Origin: Streptomyces lydicus
GTDB taxonomy: Bacteria > Actinomycetota > Actinomycetes > Streptomycetales > Streptomycetaceae
Assembly: GCF_000717345.1 (NCBI RefSeq)
Contig: NZ_JNZA01000060.1
Span: 1-30,772, forward strand
Reading direction: 5' to 3'
Length of the DNA: 30,772 nt
A program made the translations under genes and the position numbers. The number at the start of each line of letters is the position of its first letter. Within the stretch, counting starts at the first letter, position 1. Of the stretch, positions 1 through 7,576 are shown in pieces. Below the pieces are notes generated by a model. The model worked only from the letters and a program-made list of their open reading frames with translations, did no database searches and was not told where the DNA came from.

Positions 1-1860
1 GACCGTGCCGGTGGGCGTCCCCGCCCCCGGCGCTACGGGCGCGACGGTCGCCGTGAAGGTCACCGGCTGCCCAAAGACGGACGGGTCGGGCGAGGAGGTG
101 ACCGTGGTCGTGGTCGCCGCCTGGTTCACCGTCTGGGTGTCGGTGCCGCTGGAGCCCGTGAAGTTGGCGTCACCGCTGTACGTCGCCGTCACCGTGTGCG
201 TACCGGGGGTCAGGGCACTGGTCGTCACGCTCACTGTCCCGCCCGAGAGCGTCCCGGTCAGCGTCGGACCGCCGGAGATGACGAAGGTGACCGTGCCGGT
301 GGGGGTCCCCGCACCGGGCGCTACCGGCGCCACCGTCGCCGTGAACGTCACCGGCTGCCCCACCACCGACGGATCCGGCGACGACGTCACCGTGGTCGTC
401 GTCGACGCCTGGTTCACCGTCTGGGTGTCGGTCCCGACGGAACCCGCGAAGTTGGCGTCGCCGCTATAGGTCGCCGTCACGACGTGCGAACCGGCCCCCA
501 GCGCACTGGTGGTGACGCTCGCCGTACCGCCGGAGAGGGTCCCGGTCAGCGTCGGGCCACCGGAGATGACGAACGTGACCGTGCCGGTCGGCGTCCCCGC
601 GCCCGGCGCGACCGGCGCCACCGTCGCCGTGAACGTCACCGGCTGACCCACCACCGACGGATCCGGCGACGACGTGACCGTGGTCGTGGTCGCCGCCTGG
701 TTGACCGTCTGGGTGTCGGTGCCGGTCGAGGTCGCGAAGTTGGCGTCGCCGTTGTACGTGGCCGTGACGGTGTGGCTGCCGGCGCCCAGCGAGCTGGTCG
801 TCACGCTCGCCGTACCGCCCGACAGCGTGCCGGTCAGGGTGCCGCCCCCGGGGCCGCCGATCACGAACGTGACAGTGCCGGTGGGGGTGCCCGCGCCCGG
901 CGGGACCGGTGCGACCGTCGCCGTGAACGTCACCGGCTGACCGACGACCGACGGGTCCGGGGACGAGGTGACCGTGGTCGTCGTCGATGCCTTGTTCACG
1001 GTCTGGGTGTCGGTGCCCGTGGAGGACGTGAAGCCGGGGCCTCCGCTGTACGTTGCCGTGACCGTGTGCGTGCCGACGGTCAACGCGCTCGTCGTCACAC
1101 TCGCCGTACCGCCCACCAGGGGAGCCGTCAGCGTGGGACCGCCGGAGATCACGAACGTGACCGTGCCGGTCGGGGTGCCGGAGGCGGGCGGGACGGGGGC
1201 GACGGTGGCGGTGAAGGTGACGGGCTGCCCGAAGACCGACGGGTCCGGGGACGAGGTGACCGTGGTGGTCGTCGCCGCGCTGCCCTGCACCGTCTGGGTG
1301 TCGGTGCCGGACGACGCGGAGAAGTTGGCGTTGCCGTTGTAGGTGGCGGTGACCGGATGGGTGCCCACGGTGAGACTGCTGGTCGTGACGGTCGCCGTGC
1401 CGCCCGAGAGCGGCGCGGTGAGGGTGCCGCCCCCGCCGCCCCCGATGACGAAGGTGACCGTGCCGGTCGGTGTTCCGGCGCCCGGCGCGACCGGTGCGAC
1501 GTGGGCGGTGAAGGTGACGGGTTGGCCGAAGACCGACGGGTCCGGCGATGAGGTGACCGTGGTGGTCGTCGCCGCCTGGGTCACGATCAGTACGGTGCTG
1601 CCGGAGGACGGCGAGAAGAAGGCGTTGCCGTTGTAGGTGGCGGTGACGTTGTGGAGCCCGACGGACGGCGCGCTGGTGGTGACGGTCGCCGTCCCACCGA
1701 CGAGGGTGCCGGTCAGAGTGGGTCCGCCGGCGACGACGAAGGTCACGGTGCCGGTGGGTGTGCCCAGTCCGATGGGGATGACTGTCGCGGTCAAGGTCAC
1801 GGTCTGTCCGAAGACTGCCGGGTTCGGCGCTGCGGACACCAACGTGAGAGTAGGTGCCAT
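1..1860 (-). CDS. Tandem bacterial Ig-like repeat protein (3' end outside window)
   Basis: The minus frame from ATG at 1860 is open for 620 codons to the left edge, so the C-terminus is missing. It starts MAPTLTLVSAAPNPAVFGQT and consists of about seven repeats of roughly 95 residues. Each repeat carries the landmarks TTTTVTSSPDPSV, GQPVTFTATV, GTPTGTVTFVI, a GGTASVTTSAL-type strand and HTVTATYSGD. This is the pattern of the bacterial Ig-like group-3 family (Big_3_5 type), which forms beta-sandwich modules in surface or exported proteins. The DPSV landmark falls near 1820, 1540, 1240, 952, 655, 370 and 82, a 280-300 nt period. Neighbouring repeats are nearly identical in DNA, which favours copy-number change by recombination. 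No signal peptide or membrane segment follows this start. An in-frame ATG at 1968 adds an Arg/Pro-rich stretch that is not signal-like either. The ribosome site is weak (GAAGGGC). Function is unknown; adhesion or matrix binding is inference. Confidence 0.8.
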   Translation of the reverse strand, partial: MAPTLTLVSAAPNPAVFGQTVTLTATVIPIGLGTPTGTVTFVVAGGPTLTGTLVGGTATVTTSAPSVGLHNVTATYNGNAFFSPSSGSTVLIVTQAATTTTVTSSPDPSVFGQPVTFTAHVAPVAPGAGTPTGTVTFVIGGGGGGTLTAPLSGGTATVTTSSLTVGTHPVTATYNGNANFSASSGTDTQTVQGSAATTTTVTSSPDPSVFGQPVTFTATVAPVPPASGTPTGTVTFVISGGPTLTAPLVGGTASVTTSALTVGTHTVTATYSGGPGFTSSTGTDTQTVNKASTTTTVTSSPDPSVVGQPVTFTATVAPVPPGAGTPTGTVTFVIGGPGGGTLTGTLSGGTASVTTSSLGAGSHTVTATYNGDANFATSTGTDTQTVNQAATTTTVTSSPDPSVVGQPVTFTATVAPVAPGAGTPTGTVTFVISGGPTLTGTLSGGTASVTTSALGAGSHVVTATYSGDANFAGSVGTDTQTVNQASTTTTVTSSPDPSVVGQPVTFTATVAPVAPGAGTPTGTVTFVISGGPTLTGTLSGGTVSVTTSALTPGTHTVTATYSGDANFTGSSGTDTQTVNQAATTTTVTSSPDPSVFGQPVTFTATVAPVAPGAGTPTGTV

Positions 1861-2321
1861 GGAGTACGGCCCTTCGCGTGTGTGGAAGTGGCGGGCCGTG
1901 CGTCTCCCCGTAGAGCCAGCGGAGCGCGGGGAGGCTCCGGCATCCCGAGGAGAAGGGCCGGGCACCATCGGTCGTGGGGGCGCGCATCGGTCTGCCGGTG
2001 CGCTCACCCGGGTGGACGACCCGCCGGTCGATAGCATCAGTAAGGGCGTTGACCGCTCAGCCTCGCCAGAGCGGACCCGCGGTTTGCCCTGAATGGCGCA
2101 GCGCGTTCCGCCGGGTCCTCACGCACGGTGTGCACCCTGGGCGCGGGGATTGTGTACGCCGGCGCAGGCCGACGACCGGCGTGCGCGAGCCCCTCGCCCC
2201 CGCACCACCCCACCTCCCCATAGCGCTCAACGAGGCTTCCCCGTAAGGCGTTTCGGCCGCCGGGCCGGGCCGGGCCGGGGCCGCACCGTGCTCCGTGTCC
2301 GCCGCGCCTAGGCTGCTCGTC
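1861..2321. other. Intergenic region, no gene supported
   Basis: This 461-bp gap separates two divergent genes. Open frames exist on both strands but are Arg/Pro-rich, lack ribosome sites and match no family I recognise. The right end holds the probable leaderless promoter of the GNAT gene. The left end must hold the promoter of the Ig-repeat gene, but I see no clear -35/-10 pair for it. No strong inverted repeat was found. Confidence 0.5.
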
Positions 2322-2322
2322 A
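2309..2322 (+). promoter_or_regulatory. Probable leaderless-transcript -10 box of GNAT gene
   Basis: TAGGCT at 2309-2314 is followed by seven bases and then ATG at 2322. That spacing would put the transcription start at or next to the A of the ATG, as is common for leaderless Streptomyces mRNAs. There is no Shine-Dalgarno sequence before this ATG. The -35 region is poor. Confidence 0.45.
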
Positions 2323-2942
2323 TGGACGACGAACGCACGGCGGACGAGGGGCGCACGACGGTCGATGGGGGCGTCGGGGAGGCCGGGGAGGGGCTGCCGG
2401 AGGGCTTTCTGGTGCGTCACCCCGTGCCGGCGGACCACCGGCGGCTCCAGGGGGCGCTGGCCGACTGGTGGGGCGGTCTGGGCGGTGACGCGGGCGCGCT
2501 GCAGCGCCAGTTGCTGGTGCCGCGGCTGTTCCTCCAGCACTTCGCGGGTACGAGCTTCCTCGTCGAGCGCCCCGACCACACCTTGCACGCGTTCCTGATC
2601 GGCTTCCTGTCCCAGACGGATCGCCGGACGGCGTACATCCACTTCGTGGGCGTGTGCCCGGACGGCAAGCGCGCGGGGGTGGGCAGCTTCCTCTACCGCC
2701 TCTTCTTCGCCGCCGCCCGCGCGGTCGGCCGTACCCGGATCCGCTGCATCACCAGCCCCAACAACCGCGACTCCATCGCCTACCACACCCGTATGGGATT
2801 CCGTCTGGAGCCGGGCGACCGGACCGATGAGCACGGGGTGCCGGTGCACCGGGACTACGACGGGCCGGGGCTCGACCGGGTGTCGTTCGTACGGGACCTG
2901 CCCGGCGGACCGGGCGCTATTACCCCGGTGGCAGCGCCCTGA
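2322..2942 (+). CDS. GNAT-family N-acetyltransferase
   Basis: A 206-residue acetyltransferase expected to move an acetyl group from acetyl-CoA to an unidentified amine. The acetyl-CoA motif A is GVCPDGKRAGVGSFLYRLFF, with the KRAGVG turn that holds the pyrophosphate. It is followed by an ITSPNNRDSIAYHTRMGF segment typical of motif B, in which an Asn and a Tyr precede the MGF strand. The first ~30 residues are acidic and probably disordered. I chose ATG 2322 over the in-frame GTG at 2295 because a -10-like TAGGCT lies seven bases upstream. The 3' end overlaps the end of the convergent MocR gene by 23 bp. Substrate unknown. Confidence 0.8.
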   Translation: MDDERTADEGRTTVDGGVGEAGEGLPEGFLVRHPVPADHRRLQGALADWWGGLGGDAGALQRQLLVPRLFLQHFAGTSFLVERPDHTLHAFLIGFLSQTDRRTAYIHFVGVCPDGKRAGVGSFLYRLFFAAARAVGRTRIRCITSPNNRDSIAYHTRMGFRLEPGDRTDEHGVPVHRDYDGPGLDRVSFVRDLPGGPGAITPVAAP

Positions 2943-4341
2943 CCAGCGCGTCCAGGACGCCCGCGAAGGAGTGGTCGGGCGGGGTGCCGTAGGCGACCAC
3001 CAGGGCGTCGCGCGCGGCCGGCGGTGCCGCCGGGTCACGGAAGCGGTCCAGTCCCTCCAGCGCGAGGCCCTGCCAGCGGGCGGCCTGGACGACGGACTGC
3101 TCGGTCCCGGGCGGGAGTTCCAGTACGGCGTGCAGTCCGGCGGCGATACCGGAGACGTGCACTTGGGGCGCCCGCTCGGCCAGCGCCGCGACCAGCTGAT
3201 CGCGGCGGCGCCGGTAGCGCAGCCGCATGCCGCGCAGATGCCGGTCGTAGGCGCCCGAGGAGATGAACTCGGCGAGGGTGAGCTGCTCCAGTTGCCCGGA
3301 CTGCCACTCCCCGGTGCTCTTGACCGCGAGCAGCGGGTCGACGAGCCGGTCCGGCAGCACCATCCAGGCCAGCCGCAGCGCGGGGGCGAGGCTCTTGCTC
3401 GCGGTGCCCAGATAGACGACGTGGTCGGGGTCGAGGCCCTGGAGGGCGCCGATCGGCTGGCGGTCGTAGCGGAACTCGCCGTCGTAGTCGTCCTCCAGGA
3501 CGTAACCGCCGTGCGCACGGGCCCAGTTGACGGCTGCGGCCCGGCGGTCGGGGTGCAGCGGGACACCGGTGGGGAACTGGTGGGCGGGCGTGAGCAGGGC
3601 CGCCCGCAGGTCGTCGTGCGCGGCCAACTCCTCGGTGCGGGCGCCGTGTTCGTCGACGGTGAGCGGTACGGTGCCGAGCCCGGCCCGCTCGATGACGCCC
3701 CGGTGGAAGTCGAGGCCGTACGCCTCGGTGGCCAGCCGCCCGGTGCCCAGCAGCCGGCTGAGCAGGGCCAGCGCCTGCATGAAGCCGGTGCAGACGACGA
3801 TGCGGTCGGGGTCGGCGCGGACGCCCCGGGCGCGGGCCAGGTAGTCGGCGAGGACGGCGCGCAGTTCCGGGCGGCCGGCGGGGGTGCCGTAGCCGAAGGC
3901 TTCGCTGGGCGCGGCGGTCAGGGCGCGGCGGGCGGCGGCGAGCCAGGCGGTGCGGGGGAAGGCGGAGATGTCGGGGGTGCCGGGGGTGAGGTCGAAGCGC
4001 GGCCGGCCGGACCGGTGGGCGTCGCCGGGGCCGTGGCCCCGGCGGGTGGCGGCGGGCAGGGCGCGCGGCAGCACCACCCGGTCGGCGACCCGGGTGCCGG
4101 AGCCCTGGCGGGCGCTGAGCCAGCCCTCCGCGACCAGCTCGGCGTAGGCGTCGGCGACGGTGTTGCGGGCGATGCCCAGGTCGGCGGCGAGGGAGCGGGA
4201 GGACGGCAGCCGGGTACCGGGGGCCAGCCGCCCGGACCGTACGGCGTCGCGCAGCGCGCGCAGGAGGGCGGCCCGCAGCCCGCCGGGGCCGGTGAGGTCC
4301 AGATGCAGATCACGCCCGAAAGTGGCCCAGGAATTCTCCAT
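2920..4341 (-). CDS. MocR-type regulator (GntR HTH fused to aminotransferase fold)
   Basis: A 473-residue transcription factor of the MocR/PdxR group. Residues ~18-85 form a GntR winged helix (LPSSRSLAADLGIARNTV, then LVAEGWLSARQGSGTRV). Residues ~115-470 have the fold-type-I aminotransferase architecture. LEDDYDGEFRY at ~282-292 carries the Asp that contacts the PLP ring nitrogen, and TASKSLAP at ~313-320 carries the PLP-binding lysine (K316). MocR proteins use the PLP domain as a ligand sensor rather than an enzyme. The start at 4341 is preferred because a -10-like TATGGT sits 8 bp upstream and the longer frame begins with unrelated residues. It is divergent, 47 bp away, from the CMD/CMD/PEP-mutase-like operon, which it most likely controls, as well as itself. 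Effector unknown. Confidence 0.88.
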   Translation of the reverse strand: MENSWATFGRDLHLDLTGPGGLRAALLRALRDAVRSGRLAPGTRLPSSRSLAADLGIARNTVADAYAELVAEGWLSARQGSGTRVADRVVLPRALPAATRRGHGPGDAHRSGRPRFDLTPGTPDISAFPRTAWLAAARRALTAAPSEAFGYGTPAGRPELRAVLADYLARARGVRADPDRIVVCTGFMQALALLSRLLGTGRLATEAYGLDFHRGVIERAGLGTVPLTVDEHGARTEELAAHDDLRAALLTPAHQFPTGVPLHPDRRAAAVNWARAHGGYVLEDDYDGEFRYDRQPIGALQGLDPDHVVYLGTASKSLAPALRLAWMVLPDRLVDPLLAVKSTGEWQSGQLEQLTLAEFISSGAYDRHLRGMRLRYRRRRDQLVAALAERAPQVHVSGIAAGLHAVLELPPGTEQSVVQAARWQGLALEGLDRFRDPAAPPAARDALVVAYGTPPDHSFAGVLDALVRALPPG

Positions 4342-4388
4342 GGAAGTGGACCATACCGCTGTGCCATTACGGCCGTAGCGTGAGAGCC
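4320..4388. promoter_or_regulatory. Divergent promoter region with candidate MocR operator
   Basis: The sequence AAGTGGMCCA occurs twice in the same orientation: AAGTGGCCCA at 4320-4329, inside the regulator's own first codons, and AAGTGGACCA at 4344-4353, between the genes. Their starts are 24 bp apart. MocR factors typically bind spaced direct repeats, so this is the natural operator candidate. The second copy overlaps the regulator's TATGGT -10 box (4350-4355 on the minus strand), which predicts autoregulation. On the plus strand a TAGCGT -10 box (4376-4381) precedes ATG 4389 by seven bases with no good -35 box, as expected of an activator-dependent promoter. Confidence 0.5.
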
Positions 4389-4892
4389 ATGACAACAGCC
4401 CACACACCCCGCACCACGTCCGGGGCGGCTCCGGCCGCGACCCCTCCGCACGGCCCCCGCCTCCGCTGGGCGAAACTCGCCCCCGACGTCTACAAGGCCA
4501 TGATCGCGCTGGACGCGGCGGCGAAGAAGGGCCTGGACCCGGCGCTGGTCGAGCTGGTCAAGATCCGCGCCTCGCAGCTCAACCACTGTGCGTTCTGCCT
4601 CGACATGCACATCACCGACGCCCGCAAGGCCGGCGAGACCGAGGAGCGGATCTACCTCCTGAGCGCCTGGGAGGAGGCCCCCGGCTTCTACTCCCCCGAG
4701 GAGCAGGCCGCGCTCGCCCTCACCGAGGCCGTCACCGTCCTCACCGACGGCTTCGTGCCCGATGAGGTCTACGAGCGGGCCGCCGCCCACTTCGAGGACG
4801 CCGCACTCGCCCAACTGCTCGCCCTGATCACCACCATCAACGCCTGGAACCGCTTCGGCGTCGCCACCCGCATGGCTCCGGGGCAGGCATGA
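4389..4892 (+). CDS. Carboxymuconolactone-decarboxylase/AhpD-like protein, copy 1
   Basis: A 167-residue all-alpha protein of the CMD/AhpD superfamily. The redox motif HCAFCLDMH places Cys67, Cys70 and His74 in the CxxCxxxH arrangement of AhpD-type peroxidase-related proteins. The rest (ITDARKAGETEERIYLLSAWEEAP, then FTPEE-type and TEAVTVLT helices) fits the family. Residues 1-25 are a Thr/Pro/Ala-rich tail that the next gene's product lacks. The start is ATG 4389; a GTG nine bases earlier is also in frame. It is the first gene of a three-gene operon: its stop overlaps the next start as ATGA. Likely a thiol-dependent hydroperoxide reductase or a partner in aromatic or ring-opened acid metabolism. 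The true substrate cannot be read from sequence. Confidence 0.85.
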   Translation: MTTAHTPRTTSGAAPAATPPHGPRLRWAKLAPDVYKAMIALDAAAKKGLDPALVELVKIRASQLNHCAFCLDMHITDARKAGETEERIYLLSAWEEAPGFYSPEEQAALALTEAVTVLTDGFVPDEVYERAAAHFEDAALAQLLALITTINAWNRFGVATRMAPGQA

Positions 4893-5350
4893 GCACCCCC
4901 GAGACCGCACCCCGGCTTCCCGTCTTCCGGCTCGCGCCGGACATCTACGCGCCCCTGCTGGCGCTGACCCAGGCCGCCAAGAAGGGCCTCGACCCGGTCC
5001 TGGTCGAGCTGCTGCTCATCCGCGCCTCGCAGCTCAACCGCTGCGCGTTCTGCCTCGACATGCACGTCACCGACGCCCGCAAGGCCGGCGTGAGCGAGGA
5101 GCGGATCACCCTCCTCAGCGCCTGGGAGGAGGCCCCCGCGCACTACACCGAGAAGGAGCGGGCGGCCCTGGCGTTCACCGAGGCGGTGACCGTCCTCACT
5201 GGAGGCTTCGTGCCCGATGAGGTCTACGAGCGGGCCGCCGCCCACTTCGACGACGCCGAACTCGCCCGCCTGCTCGCCCTGATCACCGCGATCAACTCCT
5301 GGAACCGGCTCAATGTCGCGGCCCGCACGCCCGCCGGCGGTGTCCTGTGA
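4889..5350 (+). CDS. Carboxymuconolactone-decarboxylase/AhpD-like protein, copy 2
   Basis: A 153-residue paralogue of the preceding gene, probably from tandem duplication: KKGLDP, LIRASQLN, CAFCLDMH, TDARKAG and FVPDEVYERAAAHF are shared. The redox cysteines are Cys52 and Cys55, with His59. It starts with ATGA overlap on copy 1 and ends with GTGA overlap on the next gene, so the three are translationally coupled. AhpD-type proteins are oligomeric; two similar subunits made from one message could form a mixed complex (inference). It lacks the N-terminal tail of copy 1. Confidence 0.85.
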   Translation: MSTPETAPRLPVFRLAPDIYAPLLALTQAAKKGLDPVLVELLLIRASQLNRCAFCLDMHVTDARKAGVSEERITLLSAWEEAPAHYTEKERAALAFTEAVTVLTGGFVPDEVYERAAAHFDDAELARLLALITAINSWNRLNVAARTPAGGVL

Positions 5351-6078
5351 CGGCCGCCGCGCTGCGCGCCCTGCACCACGGCCCGGACCTTCCGCTGGTC
5401 CTGCCCGGCCCCTGGGACGCGGCAAGCGCCAAGGTCTTCGCGGACGCCGGCTTCCCGGCGCTGGCCACGCCCAGCGCCGGCATCGCGGCCGCCCTCGGCC
5501 ACCGGGACGGACAGACGCCGGCCGACGAGATGTTCGCCGCCGTCACCCGCATCGCCCGTGCCGTGGACATCCCGGTCTCGGCGGACGTGGAGGCCGGATA
5601 CGGGCTGTCCGCGAAGGAGTTGGTCGGCCGGCTCCTGGACGCGGGCGCGGTGGGGTGCAACCTGGAGGACACCGACCACGCCACCGGCACGCTCCGGGAC
5701 CCCCGGCAGCAGGCGGACTGGCTGGCCCGGGTCCGCGCCGAGGCGGGCGACGCCCTCGTCATCAACGCCCGGATCGACACCTACCTGCGCGGCGTCCACG
5801 ACAAGGACGAGACGATCCGCCGGGGCCGCCTCTACGCCGAGGCGGGCGCCGACTGCGTCTACCCGTTCGCCGCCCCGCCCGAGCAGCTCGCCGAACTGGC
5901 CACCGCCATCGGCCTGCCCCTCAACGCCGTCGTCCTCCCCCAGGGCCCCGGCCCCCGCGAACTCGGCACCCTGGGCGCCACCCGCATCACCTTCGGCCCC
6001 GGCCTCCAGCAGCGCGCGATGACGGCGCTGGCCCACCTGGCGGCGCAGCTACGGGACGACCTGCCGGCGGGGGGCTGA
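5347..6078 (+). CDS. PEP mutase / isocitrate lyase superfamily protein
   Basis: A 243-residue TIM-barrel protein starting at a GTG that overlaps the previous stop (GTGA). Family landmarks are PGPWDAASAKVF at ~20-31, SADVEAGYG at ~78-86 (Asp80/Glu82 in the Mg-binding position), CNLEDTDH at ~104-111 and VINARIDTYLRG. True isocitrate and 2-methylisocitrate lyases carry the catalytic KxCGH loop after the IED strand. Here the loop reads DHATGTLRD with no cysteine, so lyase activity of that kind is unlikely. Carbon-carbon or phosphorus-carbon chemistry on a small 2-oxo acid is the family expectation; the reaction is not predictable. Last gene of the MocR-associated operon. Confidence 0.82.
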   Translation: MTAAALRALHHGPDLPLVLPGPWDAASAKVFADAGFPALATPSAGIAAALGHRDGQTPADEMFAAVTRIARAVDIPVSADVEAGYGLSAKELVGRLLDAGAVGCNLEDTDHATGTLRDPRQQADWLARVRAEAGDALVINARIDTYLRGVHDKDETIRRGRLYAEAGADCVYPFAAPPEQLAELATAIGLPLNAVVLPQGPGPRELGTLGATRITFGPGLQQRAMTALAHLAAQLRDDLPAGG

Positions 6079-6247
6079 GGCCGCGCGGGTCACCGTTCGT
6101 CCGTGCCCGGTACCTTCGCCGTGCTGAGGGCGACGCGGTTCCAGCGCCTTCCCGTCCGCTCTGGAGGCCCTGTGCCGGGCGCTGTCACCGGCGCCGTAGC
6201 GGGCTGCCGGCGGCCGCCGGGAGACCGGCCGCGGCGCCGGGCCGCCG

Positions 6248-7417
6248 CTACTGGTTCGCGAACTTCCGGCTGATGCCGGTGAAGACGCGTTCGGCCTCCG
6301 GCCCGAGGTGGGGCCCGGCGAGCCAGGTGTGGGCGTTGGAGCTGATGGAGGTGTTGGAGACCAGGGTCAGTTTGCCGCCGCGGGTGACGAACCAGCCGCC
6401 GCCGGAAGTGCCGCCGGTCATGGTGCAGCCGATGCGGTTCATGGCGGGCGTGCCCTGCTGCATGACCAGGCGGCCGGGGCGGGCCGGGCAGTTCATCATC
6501 CGGGCGCCGTCGTAGGGCGGCGCGGCCGGGTAGCCGAAGGCGTCCAGCGAGCTGATCCGGTCGGCGGAGGGGGCGTTGAACCACACCTGGGCGGCGGCCC
6601 CCACGGTCTCCTGGAGGGACTTGCCGCTGCCGTTCTCCGGCTTGACGTGCAGCACCGCGAAGTCGTAGGCGGAGCCGCCGTTGCCGGACTCCTCGCTGCC
6701 CATGTTGATCCACTCACCGGAGGTGGTGATCCAGTCGGCCCAGAAGCGGCCGTAGGGGGTGATCTGCTGGGACGGGGTGGCGGAGACCTGGCTCATGGGC
6801 ACGCCGTTGTCGTTGTACGCCGGCACGAAGACGATGTTGCGCATCCAGCCGCCCTGCTTGCCGGAGTGCACGCAGTGCCCGGCGGTCCACACCAGGTTGG
6901 AGCGGCCCGGGTGTGCCGGGTCCTCGACGATCGTGCCGGAGCAGACCATCGGGCCCTTGGGGCTGTCGAAGAAGATCTTCCCGACCGGGGCCATGTTCCG
7001 GTGGTACGGGCGGGCGACCTGCTCGGCGGTGACCGGCTGCGGCTCGGGGTCGGTGGCCTCGAACTCACTGCCCGCGCCGGTGGCCTGCACCCCGATCTCC
7101 GGCGCGGCCTTGGCCTGCGCCAGCCGGTCGTTCCGCCAGTGGTCCTTGATGATCGGGTTGGCGAAGTCCTGCGCCTTGCGGGCCCACTCGTCCCAGTTCT
7201 GCCAGCCGCCGTCCTTCCACTTCTTCAGGCCGTCGATGTCGGTCGGCACGCCCTTGGGGAGCTTCAGGCCCCCGCCGCCCTGCCCCTTGTGGTCGGCGGC
7301 GGCCGAACTCCCGGGCCCGGCAGCCGTGTCGTCACCGGGGCCGCAGGCGGTGGCGGTGCCCGCGAGCAGCGCGGCCAGTGCCGCGGCCGCGGCGGTGGAG
7401 CGGCGGATGGATGGCAT
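6248..7417 (-). CDS. Exported trypsin-like serine protease, probable lipoprotein
   Basis: A 389-residue protein with an N-terminal export signal (RRST, then an Ala/Leu-rich core) ending TATACG, where Cys25 could be lipidated. The lipobox is imperfect because Ala, not Leu, stands at -3. A Gly-rich linker and a Trp-rich segment (~65-95) precede the protease domain at ~140-389. The catalytic triad is readable: His181 in WTAGHCV, Asp252 in AYDFAVL and Ser338 in GGTSGGGWF. Cys182, Cys310 and Cys331 may form disulfides. The start is ATG 7417, preceded by GGGGGGA; the longer frame to 7489 is not signal-like. It would act outside the membrane. Convergent with the PEP-mutase-like gene across a 169-bp GC-rich gap. 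Substrate unknown. Confidence 0.85.
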   Translation of the reverse strand: MPSIRRSTAAAAALAALLAGTATACGPGDDTAAGPGSSAAADHKGQGGGGLKLPKGVPTDIDGLKKWKDGGWQNWDEWARKAQDFANPIIKDHWRNDRLAQAKAAPEIGVQATGAGSEFEATDPEPQPVTAEQVARPYHRNMAPVGKIFFDSPKGPMVCSGTIVEDPAHPGRSNLVWTAGHCVHSGKQGGWMRNIVFVPAYNDNGVPMSQVSATPSQQITPYGRFWADWITTSGEWINMGSEESGNGGSAYDFAVLHVKPENGSGKSLQETVGAAAQVWFNAPSADRISSLDAFGYPAAPPYDGARMMNCPARPGRLVMQQGTPAMNRIGCTMTGGTSGGGWFVTRGGKLTLVSNTSISSNAHTWLAGPHLGPEAERVFTGISRKFANQ

Positions 7418-7576
7418 GGTGCGAGTCCCCCCGTGACGTGCCGGCGCCGCCCCCGGCCGCGCCGTTCCGTGATCTGTCATGTCCCTCATCGGACTGCGCT
7501 CTACTATGCCGTCACGCCCGGACCGCCCCGCTGCGGGCCCCGGCGGACCCGACGACCCCGGAACGGAACCGGTGCG

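Noticed and set aside
5..1551. Long plus-strand ORFs (Val/Pro- and Arg-rich) over the Ig-repeat region
   Set aside because: They are antisense readings of the Ig-like repeats; the minus frame from 1860 has clear family motifs and proper codon use.
464..1987. 507-codon minus-strand ORF rich in Arg and His
   Set aside because: Same strand but a different frame from the Ig repeats; composition is typical of a shifted high-GC frame.
6079..6247. Terminator between convergent PEP-mutase-like and protease genes
   Set aside because: The GC-rich gap has only imperfect, overlapping inverted repeats; nothing specific can be supported.
6308..7576. Upstream extension of the second GNAT ORF to 6308
   Set aside because: It reads antisense to the protease gene; GNAT homology begins at ATG 7577.
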